A DNA stretch of 64,000 nt from Paractinoplanes atraurantiacus (GCF_900215205.1 NZ_OBDY01000017.1:1-64000); one strand, 5' to 3'; positions 49,850-59,218 are shown, numbered from the stretch's first letter. Notes: a model not told the origin generated them from the sequence alone. Translations and numbers: made by a program.

Positions 49850-50100
49850 AGGGCGGGGGTGGTGAAGGGAGGCACGCGGGTCGGGGAGGAGCGGTCAAGG
49901 AAGCGCCGCAAGCAAAGGAGGTGCGGCCCGGGAAGGCGAGGGAAGGAGGCGCAGCCGGGAGGGCGTGAGGGGAGGGTGCGGCCCGGGGGCGAGGGACGGG
50001 GCGCAACGGAGAGGGCGCGAGGGAACGGTGCGGCCAAGGGAGTGCGGATGACGAGGGGCTCGGCCGAGGAGGAGCGCGGGTGAGGAAGAGCCTGGGCGAG
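49850..50100. repeat. Purine-rich minisatellite-like block
   Basis: No gene seen. Units of about 25-30 bases alternate TGCGGCCCGGG and GCGCAGCCGGG cores with GAGGG spacers on the plus strand. It lies between the YndJ-like gene and the frameshifted gene. Confidence 0.55.
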
Positions 50101-50185
50101 AGGGCGGGCCCCGTCAAGGGATCGGCGGGGTGAGCGGGTGGAGCCGGCCTGGGAAAAGCGCCGGTGAATAAGGGCGAGCGGGTAG

Positions 50186-50645
50186 CTACAGGCTCATCCA
50201 GCAGAAGAGGGAGTCGCCTGAGTTGCGGGCTCGGGTGGCCAAGGCGGACAAATCAGTGATGAGCTGGGCGAAGTAGTGCTGGTCGGTGTTCGGGTGGAGT
50301 TCTTCGATGGTGGAACCACCGGGCGGCCAGGGAAGGGACTCGGGCGGGGTCGAGCGAGGCCAGGGTGTCCCGGGTTTCGTTGTCGAGGATCGTCGTCCAA
50401 GGGCCCTCGTGGGACGTGTCCTGTTCGCCGCCCTCGGGCCAGATCAGACGGTCGTCGACGATGCGCGGGTGCCAGGGCTCGTCGCGGATGAAGCCGATGA
50501 GCTGGCCGAGGACGACTGTGGGATCGATGCCCTTGGCCTCGACGGTGTCGTAGACGGTCGTGAGCGGTCCGCCCTCGTCCATCGTCAGCTCCTGCTGGAC
50601 AGCGGCGGCTGAGGGGGCGCGGAAGTAGTCGGTCAGAACACCCAT
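50186..50645 (-). pseudogene. Small hypothetical gene broken by a +1 frameshift
   Basis: From ATG 50645 the frame reads MGVLTDYFRAPSAAAVQQ and continues well to DPARVPSLAARW. There a frame change near 50311-50318 leads into TIEELHPNTDQHYFAQLITD and ends FCWMSL at 50186. Removing one base from the GGTTCC run joins the two parts into a 152-residue protein without stops. Family unknown; no membrane segment. It may be a true pseudogene or a sequencing error. Confidence 0.75.
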
Positions 50646-50750
50646 GCCGAGAGCACACCACACGGGTGTGACAAGAATCGTTGGTAGGGTGAGGGCAGCG
50701 TCGCGGTGCGCCCGGCAAAGAGACCGCCGTGGGCATGGAGGCGCCGGACC

Positions 50751-51170
50751 ATGGGATCAACCTCCGTGGACAATGTGGACTCCTTGAAGGCGTACGGCAA
50801 TCGGCTCATCGCCTGTCATCACCACCTGCTCGAGATGATCGACGACTTGCGCGAGGGCGGGGGCGACGGCCTTGCCTTCTGCGCCGCTCTCACGCGGCAT
50901 CACACCGGCGAGGACGCGACCGTCTTTCCGTTGCTCGCCGCGAAGTATGCCTCGGAGCATCCGGATCTTCGGGGATTCCTCGACAGCCTGGCGCGTGATC
51001 ACGAGATCATCGCGGGGATGCTGAAGGACGACATGACGCGCGAGGAGCTGGACGGGCTCACCGCCGTACTGGAAACGCATTTCATCGGGGAGGAGAAGCG
51101 CCTGGTCGCCCTGTTGAACGCGCTCGCGCCGACCCCACGACTGGACGGGGGTTTCGGTGAGGGTTCCTGA
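50751..51170 (+). CDS. Hemerythrin HHE domain protein
   Basis: 139 residues, a four-helix bundle with the di-iron ligand pattern of bacterial hemerythrins: CHHHLLEMIDDL, RHHTGEDATVFPLL, RDHEIIAGML and THFIGEEKRLVALL. Such domains bind O2, NO or act in iron/oxidative sensing. ATG 50751 has TGGAGG 10 bases before. The 3' end overlaps the next gene by 14 bases, so the two are linked in expression. Confidence 0.88.
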   Translation: MGSTSVDNVDSLKAYGNRLIACHHHLLEMIDDLREGGGDGLAFCAALTRHHTGEDATVFPLLAAKYASEHPDLRGFLDSLARDHEIIAGMLKDDMTREELDGLTAVLETHFIGEEKRLVALLNALAPTPRLDGGFGEGS

Positions 51171-52326
51171 GGTCACGGTCGACTGGCGCAGCAAGGGCTT
51201 CTGGCTGCCGGACGGGGCGCGGAGCGCGGCCGGCATCGCGCGGGAGCGGCCGGGGCTGTTCGACGGGCTGCTCACCTGGCCGGTCCTGGTGCTGCGCCGG
51301 GCGGCGGCCGAGGCCAACATCGCGACCATGGCCGCCTACTGCCGGCGGCACGGCTGGGATTTCGCGCCGCACGCCAAGACGACCATGGCGCCGGGGCTGC
51401 TCAAAGCCCAGCTCGACGCCGGGGCCTGGGGCATGACGGTGGCCACCGCCAACCAGGCCCTCGTGCTGCGGCGGCTCGGTGTCCAGCGGATTCTCATCGC
51501 CAACGAGGTGCTCGACCCGGTCGCCCTGCGGTGGCTGGCCGGCGAGCCGGACATCTATTTCCAGGTCGACTCCCTGGAAGGGGTCCGGGCCGCGAAGGGC
51601 AAGGTTCTGGTCGAGCTGGGTCACGCACACGGCCGTACGGGGGTGAGGTCGCTCGACGAGCTCGAGGCGGTCGCCCGCGCCGCCGTGGCCGCGGACGGCC
51701 TCGAGCTGGTGGGCGTGACCGCGTACGAGGGTCAGCTGAAAGCCCAGCAGGAGGTGGACGACTTCCTCGACCTGCTCGTCGCCGGGGTCGACCGGCTGGC
51801 GAAGGAAGGCCTGCTACCGGCCGAGCCGATCGTGTCGGCCGGTGGCAGCGCCTGGTTCGACCGCGTGATCGACCGGCTGGCCGGCGTCAAAAACACCCGC
51901 CTCGTGCTGCGCAGCGGCGCCTCGGTCACCCACGACGACGGCTTCTACCGGGAGCGCACCCCGTTCCTGCGCGTGCCCGCCGAGGGGCCGCTCGCGGCCG
52001 CCCTGGAGATCTGGGCCCAGGTCACCTCCACCCCGGAGCCGGGGCTGGCCCTGGTCGGCATGGGCAAGCGGGATGCCCCGTTCGACGAAGGGCTGCCGGT
52101 ACCGATGGAGATCCGACGGGTGGACGGGTCGTACGCCGCCACGACCGGTATCGAGGTCACGAAGCTCAATGACCACCACACTTATATGGCCGCGGAAAAT
52201 CTAGTGCCCGGCGATCTCATCCGGTTCGGGATTTCCCATCCCTGCACGGCTTTCGACAAATGGCGGCACATCCCGGTCATCGACGAGGATCGACGAGTGG
52301 TGGACGTCCTGGAGACCTATTTTTAG
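51157..52326 (+). CDS. PLP fold-type III enzyme, D-serine dehydratase / D-threonine aldolase-like
   Basis: 389 residues. N-terminal alanine-racemase-like barrel with the PLP Lys in FAPHAKTTMAPGLL, phosphate loop around VSAGGSAWFD, and a C-terminal beta domain with SHPCTAFDKW. The His-Pro-Cys motif matches the zinc site of eukaryotic-type D-serine dehydratase rather than the His/Asp site of D-threonine aldolase. Likely removes ammonia from a D-hydroxy amino acid. GTG start within the hemerythrin gene. Confidence 0.82.
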   Translation: MRVPEVTVDWRSKGFWLPDGARSAAGIARERPGLFDGLLTWPVLVLRRAAAEANIATMAAYCRRHGWDFAPHAKTTMAPGLLKAQLDAGAWGMTVATANQALVLRRLGVQRILIANEVLDPVALRWLAGEPDIYFQVDSLEGVRAAKGKVLVELGHAHGRTGVRSLDELEAVARAAVAADGLELVGVTAYEGQLKAQQEVDDFLDLLVAGVDRLAKEGLLPAEPIVSAGGSAWFDRVIDRLAGVKNTRLVLRSGASVTHDDGFYRERTPFLRVPAEGPLAAALEIWAQVTSTPEPGLALVGMGKRDAPFDEGLPVPMEIRRVDGSYAATTGIEVTKLNDHHTYMAAENLVPGDLIRFGISHPCTAFDKWRHIPVIDEDRRVVDVLETYF

Positions 52327-52330
52327 CGGA

Positions 52331-53107
52331 ATGAAGACTTCGGACGGGCAAGGCGGCTACCGGGTTCGGTTCGACTGGGGGCCGGTGGGCGCGGACGCCG
52401 TGGCGCCCGACGTGGCGTTCGTGGCGGTGGTCGACGTGCTGTCGTTCACGACGACGCTGACCGTGGCGGTGGAGCAGGGCATCAGCGTGCTGCCCTACCG
52501 CTGGCGGGACGACTCGGCGGTGGCGGTGGCCCGGCGCAACGGTGCGGCGCTGGCCGTCTTCCGGTCGCAGGCGGGCCCGGGGCAGATCACGTTGTCGCCG
52601 GAGAGCATCCTGCGGACCGACCTGAAGGCAGCCAAGATCGACCGGCTGGTGCTGCCGTCGCCCAACGGGTCGGCCATCTCGGCGCGGATGGCCGACGCCG
52701 GCGCGACGGTGATCGGCGTCTGCCTGCGCAACGCGGCCGCGGCCGCCGAGTGGGTGCGGCTGCGCTGCGGTGACCGGCCGGTGGCGGTGGTGGCGGCGGG
52801 GGAGCGGTGGCCGGACGGGTCGCTGCGCCCGGCGGTCGAGGACCTGTGGGGTGCCGGGGCGTTCCTCGACGGTCTCAAGCAGGAGGGCCTGTCGCCCGAG
52901 GCGGCCACCGCCGTGGCCGCCTACCGCGGGGTGGCCGACCGGCTGGGCGAGGAGCTGCACGAGTCGGTGAGCGGACGGGAGTTGCGCAACAACGGCTTCG
53001 AGGGTGATGTGACGGTGGCGGCGTCCGTCGGGGCCAGCAAGGTCGTGCCGGTTTTGCGCGAAGGCTGGTTCGTCGACGGAGGATCTGACCTGGAAGCCGA
53101 CGGGTAA
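52331..53107 (+). CDS. ComB-like 2-phosphosulfolactate phosphatase family protein
   Basis: 258 residues. Family pattern: VVDVLSFTTTLTVAVEQG, LPSPNGSAISARMADAGATVIGVCLRNA, VVAAGERWPDGSLRPAVEDLWGAG and ELRNNGFEGDVTVAASV. ComB removes phosphate from 2-phosphosulfolactate in coenzyme M synthesis, but actinomycetes do not make coenzyme M and many homologues have unknown substrates. Starts 5 bases after the PLP enzyme stop, so they share a transcript. Confidence 0.85.
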   Translation: MKTSDGQGGYRVRFDWGPVGADAVAPDVAFVAVVDVLSFTTTLTVAVEQGISVLPYRWRDDSAVAVARRNGAALAVFRSQAGPGQITLSPESILRTDLKAAKIDRLVLPSPNGSAISARMADAGATVIGVCLRNAAAAAEWVRLRCGDRPVAVVAAGERWPDGSLRPAVEDLWGAGAFLDGLKQEGLSPEAATAVAAYRGVADRLGEELHESVSGRELRNNGFEGDVTVAASVGASKVVPVLREGWFVDGGSDLEADG

Positions 53108-53193
53108 AGAAGGAAAGCGGCGGCAAACCCCGTCTGAGGCGGGGAAAAGTAAATGAGCGGGTCACCGTTGGGGGGACGAAAGGAACCCCTGTA

Positions 53194-54630
53194 ATGCGTA
53201 AATGGTGGCCCCTGGTGACCGTCTGCCTCGGCACCTTCATGCTGCTCATCGACGTGACCATCGTGAACGTGGCCCTGCCCCGGATGGCCGCCGACCTGCA
53301 CTCCACGTTCGGCAACCTCCAGTGGGTGATCGACGGCTACGCGCTGGCGCTGGCCGTCCTGCTGCTCGGCGCCGGCGCCCTGGCCGACCGGATCGGGCAC
53401 CGCCGGCTCTACGCGGCCGGCCTGGCCGTGTTCGCCCTGTCCTCGCTCGCCTGCGGCCTGGCCACCAGCGACGGCTTCCTGATCGCGGCCCGGGTCGTGC
53501 AGGGCGCCGGCGCGGCGGCCATGTTCACCACCACGTTCGCCCTGCTCAACAGCGCCTACCAGGGCCGGGAGCGCGGCGTCGCGTACGGCGTCTGGGGTGG
53601 CGTCTCGGGCGCCGCCGCGGCCATCGGCCCGGTGCTCGGCGGCCTGCTCACCGACGCCCTGAACTGGCGCTGGATCTTCCTGGTGAACCTGCCGATCAGC
53701 ATCGCCGCGCTGCTGCTGTGCAGGTTCGTGCTCCGCCCCGACGGCGCCGGCCGCCAGGGCCGCTTCGACTTCGCCGGCACCGCCGCCTTCACGGTCGCCG
53801 CGACCGCGCTGACCCTGACGGTGATCCGGGCCAACGAGCACGGCTGGTCGTGGTGGCTGTTCGCGGTGGCCGTGGTCGCCCTGGCCGGCTTCGTGGCGAT
53901 CGAGCTGCGCAGCCCGCACGCCATGTTCGACCTGCGGCTGCTGCGCAACCGGTCGTTCGCCGGCATCCTGATCGCCGCCCTGCTGGTCAACTTCGCCGGG
54001 TTCGCGATCCTCACGTACACCTCGATCTGGCTCCAGTCGCTGGTCGGGCTGACGCCGTTGCAGGCCGGCCTGACCGCCCTGCCGATGGGCCTTCTGTCGC
54101 TGGTGGTCTCCGGCGTCGCCGGGGCCAAGCTGCACGGCCGTTCGCCGCGCGTGCTGATCGGCACCGGCATGCTGCTGATCGCGGCCGGGGCCGCCCTGGG
54201 CGCCATCCTGCTCGACCAGGGCTCGAGCTGGCCGGCCCTGCTGCCCGGTTACGCGCTGGTCGGCCTGGGCGTGGGCCTGGTCATGCCCAACCTGGCCGAG
54301 TCGGGCATGGCCGCCGTTCCCCCGCACCGGGGTGGCATGGCGGCCGGCGCGCTCAACACGGCGCGGCAGCTCGGTTACGCGATCGGTGTGGCCGCGGTGG
54401 GCGCCATCTTCCTGTCCCGCGCCACGTCCTCGCTCGGCGGTGACTCGGCCGCCGCGCACGCTCTGGCGTCGGGCCGCGGCGGCTCCCCCGCGGCCGCCGC
54501 GGCCGGTCTGGACGCCGGCTTCTGGCTTTCGGCCGGGGTCGGGCTGGTCGGTGCGCTCGCGGTCTTCTTGCTCGTACGGCCGGTGAAGCGCACCCAGGCG
54601 CAGCGGCCCGAACCGGCGTCCGTGTCTTAG
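53194..54630 (+). CDS. MFS drug efflux transporter, DHA2 (EmrB/QacA) family
   Basis: 478 residues, about 14 membrane helices. Motifs: DVTIVNVALPRMAADLHSTF (motif D1-like), LLLGAGALADRIGHRRLY (motif A) and GVWGGVSGAAAAIGPVLGGL (motif C of antiporters). Probably exports a toxic compound or natural product in exchange for protons. AAAGGAA site before the ATG. The stop overlaps the convergent aldo/keto reductase gene by 4 bases. Confidence 0.9.
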   Translation: MRKWWPLVTVCLGTFMLLIDVTIVNVALPRMAADLHSTFGNLQWVIDGYALALAVLLLGAGALADRIGHRRLYAAGLAVFALSSLACGLATSDGFLIAARVVQGAGAAAMFTTTFALLNSAYQGRERGVAYGVWGGVSGAAAAIGPVLGGLLTDALNWRWIFLVNLPISIAALLLCRFVLRPDGAGRQGRFDFAGTAAFTVAATALTLTVIRANEHGWSWWLFAVAVVALAGFVAIELRSPHAMFDLRLLRNRSFAGILIAALLVNFAGFAILTYTSIWLQSLVGLTPLQAGLTALPMGLLSLVVSGVAGAKLHGRSPRVLIGTGMLLIAAGAALGAILLDQGSSWPALLPGYALVGLGVGLVMPNLAESGMAAVPPHRGGMAAGALNTARQLGYAIGVAAVGAIFLSRATSSLGGDSAAAHALASGRGGSPAAAAAGLDAGFWLSAGVGLVGALAVFLLVRPVKRTQAQRPEPASVS

Positions 54631-55631
54631 CCCAGCGTGCGGTTGCTGCCGGCCAGGACGTCGTACGGATAAGGCAAGGGGCTCGTCTCGGTGACCGCCG
54701 TGAGCCGGCCGGTGAGGGCGGGATCGAGATCCCACCCGGCGGCGCCGAGATTGGCCTCCAGCTGCTCCAGGTCGCGGGCCCCGATGATGGGCGCCGTGAC
54801 CGTGGGCCGCTGGAGCAGCCAGTTCAGCGCGACCTGAGCCTGGGTCCTCCCGGCGTCACGGGCCACCGCGGCCAGCTCGTCGAGGACCCGCCACGTGCGG
54901 TCGTTGTCGTAGACGGCCCAGCGCTCGCCCCAGTTCTCGGTCTCGGCCTGGCCCAGCCTGCTGCCTTTCTCAAACGTGCCGCCGCGCACATATCGCCCGG
55001 TCAGCCAGCCGCCGCGCAGCGGGCTCCACGGCAGCACGCCGAGCCCCTCCGCGGCGGCCTGCGGCCCGAGCTCCCACTCGAACTCGCGGTCGAGCAGGTT
55101 GTACCGGGGCTGGACGGCCACGAACGGCTCCCAGCCGCGCTTGTCGGCCACCCCGAGCGCCTTCTGGATCTGCCAGGCGGCCCAGTTGCTGACCGCCAGA
55201 TAGCGCACCTTGCCGCTGGTCACCAGCAGGTCGAGGGTGCGCACGGTCTCCTCGACCGGCGCCGCCGGGTCCCAGCCGTGCACGTGGTAGAGGTCGATGT
55301 GGTCGGTGTCGAGCCGCCGCAGGCTGCCGTCGACGGCGTCCAGGATGTGCTTGCGGCCGAGGCCCTCGCGGTTGCCGCCGGGACCCCACCGCACCTTGGT
55401 GGAGATCACCCAGTCGGCCCGGTCCTGGCCCTTGAGCCAGCGGCCGACGATCTCCTCCGACCGCCCGGCCGAGTAGGCGTCGGAGGTGTCGAGGAACGTG
55501 CCGCCGGCCTCGGCGAACCGGTCGAGCATGCGGACGCTGAGCTCCTCGCTGCTCTCGCGGCCGAAGGTCATGGCGCCGAGGCAGAGCTCACTGACGGCCA
55601 GCGACGTGCGGCCCAGGAATCGATAACGCAT
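54627..55631 (-). CDS. Aldo/keto reductase
   Basis: 334 residues, NADPH-dependent TIM-barrel oxidoreductase. Catalytic tetrad in context: Asp48 and Tyr53 (FLDTSDAYSAG), Lys79 (VISTKVRWG) and His in DLYHVHGWD. Substrate unknown; the family handles sugars, aldehydes and ketones. It diverges from the MocR gene with a 47-base gap holding a 7-base inverted repeat, so MocR may regulate it. Confidence 0.92.
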   Translation of the reverse strand: MRYRFLGRTSLAVSELCLGAMTFGRESSEELSVRMLDRFAEAGGTFLDTSDAYSAGRSEEIVGRWLKGQDRADWVISTKVRWGPGGNREGLGRKHILDAVDGSLRRLDTDHIDLYHVHGWDPAAPVEETVRTLDLLVTSGKVRYLAVSNWAAWQIQKALGVADKRGWEPFVAVQPRYNLLDREFEWELGPQAAAEGLGVLPWSPLRGGWLTGRYVRGGTFEKGSRLGQAETENWGERWAVYDNDRTWRVLDELAAVARDAGRTQAQVALNWLLQRPTVTAPIIGARDLEQLEANLGAAGWDLDPALTGRLTAVTETSPLPYPYDVLAGSNRTLG

Positions 55632-55648
55632 GATGGCGACCCTACGCG

Positions 55649-55673
55649 CGGATCGGTCTGCCCGTACGATCCG
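55649..55673. promoter_or_regulatory. Inverted repeat in the MocR/aldo-keto reductase gap
   Basis: CGGATCG and CGATCCG with an 11-base spacer, in the short divergent gap; a candidate MocR operator. Confidence 0.4.
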
Positions 55674-55678
55674 ATTCG

Positions 55679-57061
55679 ATGGCCGAATCCCGTACCAATT
55701 TCGCCTGGGAAACGCTCCTCGACCTCTCGCGCCCGGGCCCGAGGCATGTCGCGCTGGCCGGGGCGCTGCGCGAGGCGATCCGGTCCGGCCGCATCGGCAC
55801 CGGCGCCGCGCTGCCGCCGAGCCGCGTGCTGGCCACCTCGCTCGGCTGTTCGCGCTGGGTCGTCACGCAGGCTTACGCGCAGCTCACGACCGAGGGTTAT
55901 CTGCACGGTCGCACCGGCTCGGCCACGCGGGTGCGATGGTCTCCCGGCGGTTCGCCGCCGGCCTCCGCGTCGATGAGCGCGTTTTCGCAACCCCGCTTCG
56001 ATCTTGCGCCCGGTTTGCCGGATCTGCGGTTCTTTCCGCGCCGTCAGTGGGCGGATGCCCTGTCGCGCGCGGCGGCCGCGACTGAACTGGGCTTTCCGCC
56101 GCCGGCCGGGGTGCAGATCTTGCGGTCCGTCCTGGCCGACTATCTGACCCGGGCCCGAGGTGCCGTGGCCACCACCGACTCGGTGATCGTCTGCGGCGGC
56201 ATCCGGGACGCCGTCGGCCGCTTTTGCCGCGCTCTCGCCGCCGAGGGCCATCGCGCGATAGCGGTCGAGGATCCGGGCTGGGGCGCGTTGCGCGAGGTGG
56301 CCACGGCCTCGGGCCTTCGGCCCTGGCCGGTTCCGGTCGACGCCGGCGGCTTGCGGGTGGCCGAGCTTCCTTCTTCGGGTGTACGGGCGGCGCTGCTGTC
56401 CCCGGCACACCAGTTCCCGACCGGGGTGGTGCTCGCCCCGGAACGCCGGGCCGCCCTGATCGACTGGGCCCGGGCGGTCGACGGCGTGATCGTGGAGGAC
56501 GAGTACGACAGCGAGTTCCGCTACGACCGCAAGCCCGTCGGCTGCCTTCAGGGCCTCGACCCCGAGCGGGTGGTGCTGGCCGGCTCGGCCCACAAGACCC
56601 TGGCCCCGGCCGTCGGCCTCGGCTGGGCGGTGACGCCGGCCCGCTGGCGCGCGGCGATGGCGGCCGGCGCCGGGCCGCCCGCGATCGACCAGGCCGCCTT
56701 CGCCTCGTTCGTGGCCGCCGGCCGCTACGACCGCCATCTGCACCGGGCCCGCCAGCGCTACCGGGCCCGCCGCGACCTGCTGATGGCCGCCCTGGCCCGG
56801 CACCTGCCGGCGGCGACCACCCAGGGCGTCGCCGCCGGACTGCACGTGGTCTGCTCCTGGTCCGGCCTCGACGAGAGCGCGGTGGCCGTGGCGGCGCGGG
56901 GGGCCGGGGTCGACGTGATGACGCTGGCCGACTACCGGGTCGCGCCCGGTCCGCCCGGCCTGGTCCTCGGCTACGGCAACATCAGCGACGCGAGCCTGTC
57001 GGCCGCGGTGGCGACGCTGGCCGCCTATTCTGGAATGCATCACCCGAAAAGCACCTTTTAG
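55679..57061 (+). CDS. MocR-family regulator (GntR DNA-binding plus aminotransferase domain), PdxR-like
   Basis: 460 residues. N-terminal GntR winged helix (LREAIRSGRIGTGAALPPSRVLATSLGCSR region, as short parts), then a class I aminotransferase-like domain. The PLP Lys is in VLAGSAHKTLAPAVGLGW and the Asp/Tyr pair in VEDEYDSEFRYD. MocR proteins sense PLP or amino-compound aldimines; PdxR members activate pdxST. Here pdxS/pdxT are about 45 kb away, so the link is only a possibility. The divergent aldo/keto reductase is the nearest candidate target. Confidence 0.9.
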   Translation: MAESRTNFAWETLLDLSRPGPRHVALAGALREAIRSGRIGTGAALPPSRVLATSLGCSRWVVTQAYAQLTTEGYLHGRTGSATRVRWSPGGSPPASASMSAFSQPRFDLAPGLPDLRFFPRRQWADALSRAAAATELGFPPPAGVQILRSVLADYLTRARGAVATTDSVIVCGGIRDAVGRFCRALAAEGHRAIAVEDPGWGALREVATASGLRPWPVPVDAGGLRVAELPSSGVRAALLSPAHQFPTGVVLAPERRAALIDWARAVDGVIVEDEYDSEFRYDRKPVGCLQGLDPERVVLAGSAHKTLAPAVGLGWAVTPARWRAAMAAGAGPPAIDQAAFASFVAAGRYDRHLHRARQRYRARRDLLMAALARHLPAATTQGVAAGLHVVCSWSGLDESAVAVAARGAGVDVMTLADYRVAPGPPGLVLGYGNISDASLSAAVATLAAYSGMHHPKSTF

Positions 57062-57104
57062 CCTGTTAGGAACCGGGGCGCGCACCGCGGCCCGGCAGGC
57101 GGCG

Positions 57105-58211
57105 GTGCTCTTCTTCCTGGCCGGTGCGCTGGCCCTGGTCGGCATCCTGAGCGAAGGCGGCACCCCGTCCCGGCTCCTGCTCGTCGCCGTGCTCGACTTC
57201 GCCCTGGGCCTCGCCGGTTTCCTGGCGCCCTGGGAGCGGCTGCGCCCCGAGTCGCCGGCCCTGCTCGGCCTGGCCGGTTTCGCCGTCCTCGGCCTGTCCA
57301 CCTGGTCGTTCGGCGGGGTCGCGGCCGGCACCGGGCCGTTCCTGGTGCTGCTCTACACCTGGGCCGCCCTGCACTTCCCCCGGTGGATCCTGCTGGCGTA
57401 CGCGGCCCCGGCCGGGGTGGCCTACCTGCTCCCGTTGATCCTGACCCACCGGCCTCCGGAGGTGCTCAGCAGCGCCCTCGTCCTGCTCCCGGTCGCCGTG
57501 GCGATCGCCCTGCTGGTCGAGGCCCAGGCCCGCCATCTGCGCGAGGACCGCGAACGGCTGGCCCGCATCGAGACCTGGCAGTCGGCGATGATGAGCACCC
57601 TCGCCCACGACGTCCGGTCGCCGCTGGCCACGCTGCAGATCGTGCTCGAGGAGCTCGGCGAGAACGCCTCACCGGAGGACGCGCGGGTGATCGGCGCCGG
57701 TCTGCGGCAGGCCACCCGGATCCGGCGGCTGGCCGACGGGCTGCTCGACGTGCAGCGCATCGACAGCTCCGGCCACCTGCGCCTGGACCGGGAGCTGACC
57801 GCGGCCGGGCCGCTCGTGCGCGAGGCGGTGTCGTACACCAGCGGCCGCGACGTGACGGTGCGGATCGAGGACGATCTGAAGATCTACGTCGACCCGCAGC
57901 GCTTCGAGCAGATCGTCGTCAACCTCGTCGGCAACGCCCTGCGGTACGGGCGGCCGCCGGTGATCGTGGAGCTCACCCGCGACGGCGGCACGGACCGGCT
58001 GGAGATCCGCGACCACGGGGCCGGCATCCCGGAGGCCCTCCGGCCGCGCCTGTTCGGCCGGTTCGCCGTCGGCGGCCCCGACGGCATCGGGCTCGGACTG
58101 TGGATCGTGCGCAGCCTCACCGAGGCCCACGGCGGCCGGGTGGTCGCCGAGGCCCGCGATCCCGGCGTGGCCATGGTGGTCACCTTCCCGGCGCCGGAGG
58201 CTCAGGCGTAG
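57105..58211 (+). CDS. Membrane sensor histidine kinase, orphan
   Basis: 368 residues. Four to five membrane helices in the first 145 residues with almost no extracellular domain, then a HisKA helix with phosphorylated His168 (TLAHDVRSPLATLQ) and an HATPase domain (VNLVGNALRYG, DHGAGIP, GIGLGLWIVRSLTEAHGG). No response regulator is adjacent. GTG 57105 is the only usual start before the first helix. Overlaps the convergent Lrp-type gene by 10 bases. Confidence 0.87.
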   Translation: MLFFLAGALALVGILSEGGTPSRLLLVAVLDFALGLAGFLAPWERLRPESPALLGLAGFAVLGLSTWSFGGVAAGTGPFLVLLYTWAALHFPRWILLAYAAPAGVAYLLPLILTHRPPEVLSSALVLLPVAVAIALLVEAQARHLREDRERLARIETWQSAMMSTLAHDVRSPLATLQIVLEELGENASPEDARVIGAGLRQATRIRRLADGLLDVQRIDSSGHLRLDRELTAAGPLVREAVSYTSGRDVTVRIEDDLKIYVDPQRFEQIVVNLVGNALRYGRPPVIVELTRDGGTDRLEIRDHGAGIPEALRPRLFGRFAVGGPDGIGLGLWIVRSLTEAHGGRVVAEARDPGVAMVVTFPAPEAQA

Positions 58212-59218
58212 GGGTCGCGCACCATGCCGTTCTCGATCAGGAAGTGGGCCTGCTTGACCCGGGTGAGCTGGGGGACCGTCTCCACGCTGTGGATGCCGTC
58301 GATGGCGGCCACCTCGGTGGTCAGGTAGCGGTAGAGGGCGGCCGCGTCGCGGCAGCGGGCCGCGGCCATCAGGTTGGCCGAGCCGGTGACGGCGGCCGCG
58401 AACGACAGCTGGGGGTGGTCGGCCAGCCGGGCGCCGACCTCGGCCAGGTGGGCCGGCGCGATCGTGAACCACAGGTTGGCCGAGGCGTGGATGCCGATCG
58501 CGGTGTCGGCCACGTCGAGGTCGAAGAAGATGGCGCCGTTGCCGGTCAGCGTGGCCACCCGCTGCGCGACCTGGCGCTGCGTCCAGCCGGTGGCCTCGGC
58601 CAGCGACGCCCAGCTGGCCCGCCCGTCGCGGGCCAGCGCGTCGAGCAGCGGCTGATCGTCCGGCTCGATGCGGGCGCCCGAGTCCAGCGGGGCCGCGTGA
58701 CCCAGCACGGTCGCGCCCTCGATCAGGGCGGCCTGCTGGCCGGCGTCGAGCTCGTGGCCGGTGGCGGCCCAGTCGACCTCGCCCCGGCCGGCGAAGCGGT
58801 GCAGGATCTGGTGTGCGCTGAAGGTCAGCACGTTGGACGCCCGGGGCAGATGGTGCAGCAGCCCGCCCTGACCGGCGGAGACGATCGCCGAACAGGTGAT
58901 CTCGGCGCCGCCGGCGCCGATGCTGATCCAGGCGGTGTCGCCGCGCCGGGCGAGGGCGTCGGCCAGCGCCGGGGCCGTGCCAGGGCGGCAGCCGATGCGC
59001 AGCGTCCAGTACGTCGTGCCGGGCATCTTCGACGGGTCGGGGCGGGCCAGCACCCGCACGATGCCGGTGCCGCGCATGCGCTGATAGCGCCGGGCGACGG
59101 TCTGCTCGGACACACCGATCACGGAGGCGACGCGGGCGAAGGGGGCGCGCGGCGAGAGATGCAGCGCGTGGAGGATCTGCCGGTCGATGTGGTCCGGCCC
59201 GCGGGACTCTGTCGCCAC
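58202..59218 (-). CDS. Double Lrp/AsnC-type transcriptional regulator
   Basis: 338 residues, two Lrp-like units in one chain. Unit 1 begins HIDRQILHALHLSPRAPFA with helix-turn-helix VASVIGVSEQTVARRYQRM; unit 2 begins PDDQPLLDALARDGRASWA with LAEATGWTQRQVAQRVATL. Each is followed by a RAM-like ligand domain. Such fused regulators act as internal dimers in actinomycetes. GTG start. Effector and targets unknown. Confidence 0.88.
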   Translation of the reverse strand: MATESRGPDHIDRQILHALHLSPRAPFARVASVIGVSEQTVARRYQRMRGTGIVRVLARPDPSKMPGTTYWTLRIGCRPGTAPALADALARRGDTAWISIGAGGAEITCSAIVSAGQGGLLHHLPRASNVLTFSAHQILHRFAGRGEVDWAATGHELDAGQQAALIEGATVLGHAAPLDSGARIEPDDQPLLDALARDGRASWASLAEATGWTQRQVAQRVATLTGNGAIFFDLDVADTAIGIHASANLWFTIAPAHLAEVGARLADHPQLSFAAAVTGSANLMAAARCRDAAALYRYLTTEVAAIDGIHSVETVPQLTRVKQAHFLIENGMVRDPYA

